Of a stretch of DNA of 64,000 nucleotides, positions 58,324 to 64,000 are shown one piece after another (within the stretch, counting starts at the first letter, position 1; the number at the start of each line of letters is the position of its first letter). The translations under genes and the position numbers were made by a program. Below the pieces are notes generated by a model that was given only the letters and a program-made list of their open reading frames with translations, had not been told where the DNA came from and made no database searches. The DNA comes from Streptomyces phaeofaciens. Lineage in GTDB: Bacteria > Actinomycetota > Actinomycetes > Streptomycetales > Streptomycetaceae. The stretch covers positions 1-64,000 of the forward strand of contig NZ_BMSA01000015.1 in assembly GCF_014648915.1 (NCBI RefSeq), read 5' to 3'.

Positions 58324-60078
58324 TCAGCAGCCGACGCGGTCCTCGGTGAGCACCCCCTGAACGGTCGTCAGCCGGCGGTCGTGACAGCCGGACGAGCCGT
58401 ACAGCCGGTAGCGCTCGCTGGACGTCCCGACGGCGTGCCGCTGATCGCGGGGCACGTTCACGGTGAAGGTGGCGTCACCCCGGTAGGTGTCGTCGAGCCT
58501 CGACCACGCGGTGCGGCGGCCGTTCCGCGTCGTCACGGCGTCGGCCCGGTCGCCGAGGGTCAGTACGGTGCGCAGCCGGTCGTCCGCGCCGAGGGTGGTC
58601 GTGCCGTTCATCGTGTACGTGCGGTGGGTGCGGCTGGTGGTGGCCGGTCCGCGGCCGTCGACGGTGACCGACGCGTCGTCCGTCCAGGTCGCGTCGAGTG
58701 CGTCCACGCCCTCGCCGTCGGTCCAGCGGTGCGTGGAGGTGTGGGCCAGACGGCGGGTGACGGTGGTCGTGACCCGGCCGTGCGAGGTGTCGACGTACCC
58801 GGCGACGGTCAGCCGGTGTCCGCCGCGGGTGTCGACGCGATGCTCCGGGCCGGGCGTGTAGTCGCTGGAGCCGGTGGGGTCGCCTGCGTCCTGCTTGAGG
58901 AGTTTCCCGCCGACGACGGCCTTGCCGGTGTCCTGCCAGACCAGCACGTTGACCGGCGCGCTCCAGCCGCTCTGCCCCTCGGGCACGCCGACGACGGACA
59001 CGTCGACGCGGTGCGGGCGGCCGTCGTTGAGGATCCCGGCGAAGGGGGTCAGGTCGTACTCGATCGGTGTGACGTCGAAGGCGCGGGGGCCCGGGATCAC
59101 GTACCAGAGGAAGGGGTTGGACCAGCCGCCGGTCCAGACGTTGGGGAAGGGCGCGGCGATTCCGGCGGGCCGGCCGTCCACCGAGACCTGCACCTCCCGG
59201 TAGGGGCCGTCGTCGGCCTGGCAGGAGTAGGGGGCCTCCTTGGGCACCGACAGGTACCAGTACTCCTCGCAGCCGCCACCGGAGCCGGTGGCGTACACCT
59301 CGGCGACGATGCGTTCGCTGTTGCGCGGAGTGGTGAGCGTGCCACCCTCGCCGAGCGTGAGGACCCGGTCCGGGGTGCGGGCCGTGAGGGGAGTGCCGAC
59401 CGCGGTGGGGACGCCGACCGTGGCGGGGACGCCGGCCGAGGCGGGAGTGCGGTCCGTAGCGGGAGTGCCGTCCGCGGTCGGAGTGCGGTCCGTAGCGGGA
59501 GTGCCGTCCGCGGTCGGAGTGCGGTCCGGGGCGGGGCCCGTGACCGGTTTCGCGGCGTAGAAGGTCAGCGTGACCTTGACGTCGATCACGCCCGTGTACG
59601 TGTCGTCGACGACGTTCCCGATGAGCATCTCGACGTCCTGGCCGGTACGGAACGTGTCGCTGTAGCGCGTGACGTCCTTCTCCACGGACCACTCGATCCC
59701 GTCCGGCGACGGCTCGGGAGTGGACGTACGGAAGATCTCGACCCCGCCGACGTGCAGATAGCCGAGCCGGTCGAACTGACGCCCCTTCACGTTCCCGTCG
59801 AGGCGCAGCACGACCTTGCTCCAGCGGTCCCCGCAGCCGTCCGGCGGGGCGTAGGTGCCGCGGTACGGGGTGAAGTCCCGGAACCGGGCCTCGGCGACGG
59901 TGACCCGGCAGGACGTGCCCGAGGGCCGGTCCACGGGCGGCGCCGCGGTCACCGGGTCGTGCCAGTCGCCACCGAACTCGACAGGGACGTCGGCCGCTCG
60001 AGCCGGTGCCGCCCCGAGGAGGGTGCTCACCAGAAGGGTCGCCCCGGTGAGCATGGACATGATGATCCGTCTCTTCAT
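58324..60078 (-). CDS. Secreted PNGase A-like peptide-N-glycosidase F-family protein
   Basis: 584 residues. A signal peptide (MKRRIIMSMLTGATLLVSTLLGAAPARAAD, in part) with cleavage after ARA is followed by the plant-type peptide-N4-(N-acetyl-beta-glucosaminyl)asparagine amidase A fold: SWSKVVLRLDG-like segment (SKVVLRLDGNVKGRQFDR, ~87), FRTSTPEPS, and WYVIPGPRAFDVTPIEYDL (~325). Members remove N-glycans from glycoproteins. A disordered linker (~185-240) with the repeated unit TPTADGTPATDR separates two beta-rich halves. It could release glycans from plant or fungal glycoproteins. ATG 60078 is used; ATG 60060 is possible. Activity is not shown by any motif I can read. Confidence 0.82.
   Translation of the reverse strand: MKRRIIMSMLTGATLLVSTLLGAAPARAADVPVEFGGDWHDPVTAAPPVDRPSGTSCRVTVAEARFRDFTPYRGTYAPPDGCGDRWSKVVLRLDGNVKGRQFDRLGYLHVGGVEIFRTSTPEPSPDGIEWSVEKDVTRYSDTFRTGQDVEMLIGNVVDDTYTGVIDVKVTLTFYAAKPVTGPAPDRTPTADGTPATDRTPTADGTPATDRTPASAGVPATVGVPTAVGTPLTARTPDRVLTLGEGGTLTTPRNSERIVAEVYATGSGGGCEEYWYLSVPKEAPYSCQADDGPYREVQVSVDGRPAGIAAPFPNVWTGGWSNPFLWYVIPGPRAFDVTPIEYDLTPFAGILNDGRPHRVDVSVVGVPEGQSGWSAPVNVLVWQDTGKAVVGGKLLKQDAGDPTGSSDYTPGPEHRVDTRGGHRLTVAGYVDTSHGRVTTTVTRRLAHTSTHRWTDGEGVDALDATWTDDASVTVDGRGPATTSRTHRTYTMNGTTTLGADDRLRTVLTLGDRADAVTTRNGRRTAWSRLDDTYRGDATFTVNVPRDQRHAVGTSSERYRLYGSSGCHDRRLTTVQGVLTEDRVGC
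59451..59522. repeat. Perfect 36-bp tandem duplication in PNGase A-like gene
   Basis: 59451-59486 and 59487-59522 are identical and encode a 12-residue repeat in the linker. Perfect identity at the third codon positions shows a recent duplication. Confidence 0.85.
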
Positions 60079-60135
60079 GGCCGGTGTTCTACGGGGAGTC
60101 CGCCACCGTCCGCAATGACGCCTCCCCCGAGCGCC

Positions 60136-60858
60136 CTAGCTCTTCAACGCCGCCCTGTCCCCCATGAGCACCACGGGATGCCCGGCCGGGTCGAGCGTGC
60201 GCAGCAGGTACTCCATCGCCGGCCGGGACATGCTGACGCAGGCCGACGTACCGCTGCCGTGGTCCAGGTGGAGCCAGATCCCGCCGCCCTTCTCCTCGCC
60301 CTCGGGCCGCGTCGGGTCGTCGGGCGGGTTGCCGGGGACCCGGTTGTAGTCGATGGCGATGACGTAGTCGAAGTCGTGCCAGTGCGACCGCTCCCACCAG
60401 CGCGGCGCCTCGTAGTCGACCGACCGGGTGTACGGCAGCCTGGTGCCGGGGTCGGCCAGGACGCCGCCCGCGTCGCTCAGCGTGAACACCCCGACGGGAC
60501 TGCGCTCGTCCCCGAGGGTGTGGTCCGCGGTCCAGCCCTTCTTGCCGTTGTGCCCCGGCCAGCCGCGCACCCGCTCCCAGAGGCGCCCGCGCTTGGCGTA
60601 GAACACTACGGTCGCGTTCGCGGAGTCCTTTCCGTCGCCGTACACGGCCACCACCTGTCGGGAAGCGGCGGGAATGCGCCGATGCCAGCGGTCGCCGACG
60701 TCCGGGATCCGAGCCGACGGGGCCGTGGCCCGTGCGGCGGCGCCACCCCCCGTGCCCGTGCCGCCGGTCCTGTCCGCGCCGCACGCGGAGAGAGCCGTGA
60801 GAAGGAAAGCGCAGGCCGCCCATGCGGCTGCCGCACGCTGTACACCACCAGGTCGCAT
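60136..60858 (-). CDS. L,D-transpeptidase-like (YkuD-type) lipoprotein
   Basis: 240 residues. Lipobox TALSAC (Cys 26). The catalytic region reads GGGIWLHLDHGSGTSACVSM (His ~200, Ser-x-x-Cys ~208), the YkuD pattern of a His followed by S..C. YkuD enzymes cross-link peptidoglycan or attach proteins to it. The variant motif (TSACVSM rather than SHGC.RM) suggests a divergent YkuD subgroup that may be a carboxypeptidase-like or substrate-altered form. It is divergent from the ABC exporter genes; the intervening 260 bp contain no other gene that I can support. Confidence 0.85.
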   Translation of the reverse strand: MRPGGVQRAAAAWAACAFLLTALSACGADRTGGTGTGGGAAARATAPSARIPDVGDRWHRRIPAASRQVVAVYGDGKDSANATVVFYAKRGRLWERVRGWPGHNGKKGWTADHTLGDERSPVGVFTLSDAGGVLADPGTRLPYTRSVDYEAPRWWERSHWHDFDYVIAIDYNRVPGNPPDDPTRPEGEEKGGGIWLHLDHGSGTSACVSMSRPAMEYLLRTLDPAGHPVVLMGDRAALKS

Positions 60859-61118
60859 CCGCCCATGCTTGCACCATTTTCCGGGCGTATGCGGCAGGTT
60901 CCGGCCGCCCGGGCCGCGTCGGCGGACCGCCGGATCCGGTCGCCGCCCTGGAAAACGGGTTGATTTCGACCACGCTCCGACGCGAACCTTTCACGGTTTG
61001 TTGCCGCGTCTCGCGGTTCCTTTCGCACTCCGCTCGCCCTGCGCCCGCACTGCTCCGGCAGTCCGCTCTCGAACGATCACCTTCCCTCCCGCCCCCTGAC
61101 ACGAGCCACTGGGACGTC

Positions 61119-62939
61119 ATGCAGATCCAAGACCTTCCGTATCCCGACCCGGGTGTACCGGACGCACGCTCGGGACCCCGCTTCCTGTGGTGGCTCGGGC
61201 GCAACCAGCTGGGCGGCCAGCTGAAGGCCCTGGCATGGGGCCTGCTGCACTTCGTCGCCGTCTCCGCCCAGCCGTTCTGCGTCGGGTTCGCCATCGAGGC
61301 CGTCGTCGACCGGTCCGGCTCCCGGCTCGCCCTCACCGGCGCGCTGATGGTGCTGTGCGGTGCGGCCACCGCGATCGGGGACACCTTCCTGCACCGTGCC
61401 GCCGTCACCAACTGGATCACCGCCGCCGCCCGGGTGCAGCAACTGCTCGCCCGCAAGGCGTCGCAACTGGGCTCCGGGCTGACCCGGCGGGTCGCGGCCG
61501 GCGAGGTCGTCGCCGTGTCCACCGGTGACGTCGAGAAGATCGGCTGGTTCGTGGAGGCCGTCTCCCGTTTCACCGCCGCCGCCCTCACCGTCCTGCTGGT
61601 CTGCGTCGGTCTCGTCGTCTACCAGCCGGCGCTCGGCATCGTGGTCGCCGTCGGCCTGCCCGTCCTCGCGCTCGCGGTGCTGCCGCTGCTGCCCCCCGCG
61701 ACGCGCCGCGCCGACTTCCAGCGCGAGAAGGCGGGACGCGCCACCGAACTCGCCTCCGACACGGTGGCCGGCCTGCGGGTGCTGCGCGGCATCGGCGGCG
61801 AGGAGCTGTTCCTCGACCGCTACCGCGGCGCCTCCCAGGAGGTCCGGCACGCCGCCGTGCGCAGCGCCCGCATGTGGTCCCTGATCAGCGCCATCCAGGT
61901 GCTCCTGCCCGGCCTGCTGCTGATCGCGGTCGTCTGGTACGGCGTCCAGCTGGCCCGCGAGGGCCGGATCACGGTCGGCGAACTGGTCGCCGTCTACAGC
62001 TCCGTCATGGTCCTCACCTACCCTCTGCGGCACTTCGAGGAGATCGCGATGGCCTACTCGTTCTCGCGGCCGTCGGCCAGACGGGCGGCCGGAGTGCTGT
62101 CGCTGGAGCGGGTCACGGACGCCGGCGGATCGCGCGCCGCGGACACCCCCCGAGGCGACCTGTACGACCCGGTCACCGGGCTGCTCGCCCCCGCCGGACG
62201 GCTCACCGCCGTGGTGTGCGGCGACCCGGACGCGGCGGGACGGCTGGCGGAACGGCTCGGCGGACATCCCGCGGAGCGCGGCCCGTCGGTCCTGCTGGGC
62301 GGCGTACCGCTGGACGAACTGCCGCTGGACTGCGCGCGCACGGCCGTCCTCGTCCAGGACAAGGACCCGGTGCTGCTCTCCGGTTCCCTGCGCGACCTGC
62401 TCGACGTACCCGACTCGGGTGACGTGGAGCCGGAAGCGGCGCTCACCGCCGCCCAGTGCGGGGACGTGCTGGAGGCGCTCGCCCAGGGCTCGCTGGACGC
62501 CGACGATCCGATGGACGCCCTGATCACCGAGCGCGGCCGCTCGCTCTCCGGCGGCCAGCGGCAGCGGCTCGCCCTGGCCCGGTCGCTGCTCACGGACCCC
62601 GAGGTGCTGGTCCTGGACGAACCCACCTCCGCCGTCGACTCGCACACCGAGGCGCGGATCGCCACCGGGGTCCGGTCTCTGCGGGCCGGGCGCACGACGG
62701 TGGTCTTCACCTCGTCCCCGCTGCTGCTGGACCGCGCGGACCGGGTCGTCCTCGTGCACGAGGGCGAGGTCGCCGCGCTCGGTGTGCACCGCGAACTGCT
62801 GCGCACCGAGCCCCGGTACCGGGCCGTGGTGACCCGTGAGACCGACGAAGAGGCCGCGCTGAGCGGCGCCTTGGTCGCGCTCGACGTGGACGGGGAGAAG
62901 AAGCTGAACGAGCTGAAAGAGATCGAGGAGACGGCATGA
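61119..62939 (+). CDS. ABC exporter half with degenerate nucleotide site
   Basis: 606 residues: six membrane helices (~20-310) then an ABC domain. The signature LSGGQRQRLALARSLL and Walker B LVLDEPTSAVD are intact. At the Walker A position, CGDPDAAGRLAERLGG has lost the GK[S/T] triplet, and the H-loop position reads FTSSPLLLD instead of a His motif. It therefore cannot form a normal ATP site on its own side and must pair with a partner, the coupled gene at 62936. ATG 61119 matches the family start MQIQDLPYPDPG; its ribosome site is weak. The C-terminal tail is Glu/Lys-rich. Confidence 0.9.
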   Translation: MQIQDLPYPDPGVPDARSGPRFLWWLGRNQLGGQLKALAWGLLHFVAVSAQPFCVGFAIEAVVDRSGSRLALTGALMVLCGAATAIGDTFLHRAAVTNWITAAARVQQLLARKASQLGSGLTRRVAAGEVVAVSTGDVEKIGWFVEAVSRFTAAALTVLLVCVGLVVYQPALGIVVAVGLPVLALAVLPLLPPATRRADFQREKAGRATELASDTVAGLRVLRGIGGEELFLDRYRGASQEVRHAAVRSARMWSLISAIQVLLPGLLLIAVVWYGVQLAREGRITVGELVAVYSSVMVLTYPLRHFEEIAMAYSFSRPSARRAAGVLSLERVTDAGGSRAADTPRGDLYDPVTGLLAPAGRLTAVVCGDPDAAGRLAERLGGHPAERGPSVLLGGVPLDELPLDCARTAVLVQDKDPVLLSGSLRDLLDVPDSGDVEPEAALTAAQCGDVLEALAQGSLDADDPMDALITERGRSLSGGQRQRLALARSLLTDPEVLVLDEPTSAVDSHTEARIATGVRSLRAGRTTVVFTSSPLLLDRADRVVLVHEGEVAALGVHRELLRTEPRYRAVVTRETDEEAALSGALVALDVDGEKKLNELKEIEETA

Positions 62940-64000
62940 TCGGCGTGGCACCGCCCGCCTACGACCCGGCGGCACCGACGACGGCGAACACCCTGCCCGT
63001 CGGCGCCCCCGCGACCGTACGGGCCTACGTGGCCGAACTGTTGCGCCGACACCGCCGCGCCTTCGTCGTCCTCCTCCTCGTCAACACGGCCGCCACCGTG
63101 GCGTCCATGGTGGGCCCGTGGCTCCTGGGCGACCTGGTCGAACGGCTGTCGGACGGGGCGCGTGAACTCCATCTGGGGTTCACCACCACGCTGTTCGTGC
63201 TCGCGCTGGTCGTCCAGGCCGCCTTCGTGCGTCAGGTACGGCTGCGGGGCGCGATGCTCGGCGAGCGGATGCTGGCCGACCTGCGCGAGGACTTCCTCGT
63301 CCGGTCGGTACGGCTCCCGCCCGGCGTGCTGGAGCGGGCCGGGACGGGTGACCTGCTGTCCCGCATCACCACGGACATCGACCGGCTGGCCAACGCGATG
63401 CGCGAGGCCGTGCCCCAGCTGACGATCGGCGTGATGTGGGCGGGGCTGCTGCTCGGCGGGCTCGTCGTCATGGCGCCGCCGCTGGCGCCGGCCGTACTGG
63501 TCGCCGTGCCCCTGCTGGTGGCGGGCTGCCGCTGGTACTTCAAGCGGGCGCCCTCCGGCTACCGCTCGGAGGCCGCCGGCTACGCCGCCGTGGCCGCCGC
63601 CCTCGCCGAGACCGTGGACGCCGGGCACACCGTCGAGGCCCACCGCCTCGGCGACCGCCGCGTCGCCCTGTCCGAGCTGCGGATCCAGCAGTGGACCGCC
63701 TGGGAGCGCTACACCCTGTGGCTGCGTTCGATCCTCTTCCCGGTCATCAACCTCGTGCACGTCACGGTGCTGGGCTCGGTCCTCATGCTCGGCGGGGCGT
63801 TCGTCCTCCGGGGCTGGATCGACGTGGGCCAGCTGACCACGGGCGCGCTCCTGGCACAGATGCTCGTCGACCCGGTCAACCTCGTCCTGCGCTGGTACGA
63901 CGAACTGCAGGTGGCACAGGTGTCGCTGGCCCGCCTGGTCGGTGTGCGCGACATCGAGCCCGACGACGGGGACTCCGCGCTGGCCCCGGAGGGCCGGGAC
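62936..64000 (+). CDS. ABC exporter partner subunit, membrane domain (truncated by window end)
   Basis: 355 residues visible, open at the window edge. Six transmembrane helices in the type IV exporter pattern (VVLLLVNTAATVASMVGPWLLGDLVERLSDG, in part) with coupling-helix region RTGDLLSRITTDIDRL-like sequence GTGDLLSRITTDIDRLANAM. The ATP-binding domain is beyond the window. Start ATG overlaps the stop codon of the degenerate half (ATGA), with GAGGAG before it. Together they form a heterodimeric exporter. Confidence 0.9.
   Translation, partial: MIGVAPPAYDPAAPTTANTLPVGAPATVRAYVAELLRRHRRAFVVLLLVNTAATVASMVGPWLLGDLVERLSDGARELHLGFTTTLFVLALVVQAAFVRQVRLRGAMLGERMLADLREDFLVRSVRLPPGVLERAGTGDLLSRITTDIDRLANAMREAVPQLTIGVMWAGLLLGGLVVMAPPLAPAVLVAVPLLVAGCRWYFKRAPSGYRSEAAGYAAVAAALAETVDAGHTVEAHRLGDRRVALSELRIQQWTAWERYTLWLRSILFPVINLVHVTVLGSVLMLGGAFVLRGWIDVGQLTTGALLAQMLVDPVNLVLRWYDELQVAQVSLARLVGVRDIEPDDGDSALAPEGRD

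Noticed and set aside
1..64000. Search for CRISPR arrays, tRNA genes, insertion sequences or attachment sites
   Set aside because: The tandem repeats present are short, adjacent and without spacers; no transposase or integrase sequence was seen.

Overview
The window is very GC-rich, with start and stop contexts, short -10 boxes (TANNNT), leaderless genes, lipoproteins, Tat signals and a modular polyketide synthase, all typical of Streptomyces or a close actinomycete. It looks like a chromosome stretch running from the edge of a secondary-metabolite cluster (left) into conserved and accessory metabolism (right). I see no tRNA, rRNA, CRISPR array, insertion sequence, phage gene or plasmid gene. 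The genus is inferred from composition and gene style; the species is not identifiable.

Layout. 1-8.8 kb: 5' end of a type I modular PKS gene on the minus strand (loading AT-ACP, then KS-AT-DH-KR-ACP, then the start of a second KS-AT module), with one in-frame TTA codon and a complex 400-bp upstream region holding a promoter, two palindromes and a terminator-like hairpin. 9-15 kb: uracil-DNA glycosylase, a BadF/GlcNAc-kinase-like ATPase, a CbiX-like protein lacking the usual His, a seven-bladed lactonase and a FUSC exporter. 15-22.6 kb: an Lrp/AsnC regulator with repeated operator-like boxes, a secreted GH127 beta-L-arabinofuranosidase with a LamG insertion, an HTH-less LysR substrate-binding protein with a basic tail facing a DUF5997 gene, a DMT exporter facing its LysR regulator, and a cold-shock-domain protein.

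22.8-37.1 kb is the most unusual region. A DUF4132 protein is translationally coupled to a 1,676-residue protein of unknown function. After a DinB-family gene and a GH13 enzyme comes a second operon: a leaderless 18-codon reading frame coupled (TGATG) to an unknown 478-residue protein, then a MoxR-type AAA ATPase and a coupled VWA protein that also carries an HExxH motif. A GH15 glucoamylase/trehalase-like gene follows. DUF4132, MoxR and VWA proteins also occur together in the E. coli yehI-yehP region, so these two operons may form one uncharacterised chaperone or effector system.

37-50 kb: a cyclase-family hydrolase coupled to a ThDP-dependent enzyme, a small lipoprotein, a ribose-type sugar ABC transporter operon with a clear operator upstream, a large GAF-GAF-PP2C-HATPase phosphatase, a second cyclase-family enzyme, a DEAD-box helicase and a cspA gene with strong terminator. 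50-64 kb: small conserved proteins, YjbQ, a flavoprotein monooxygenase, a short MltG-like protein, an ABC exporter divergent from its MarR regulator with a shared operator, DctA, a secreted PNGase A-like protein, an L,D-transpeptidase-like lipoprotein, and a heterodimeric ABC exporter whose first half has lost its Walker A and H-loop residues (the second half is cut by the window end).
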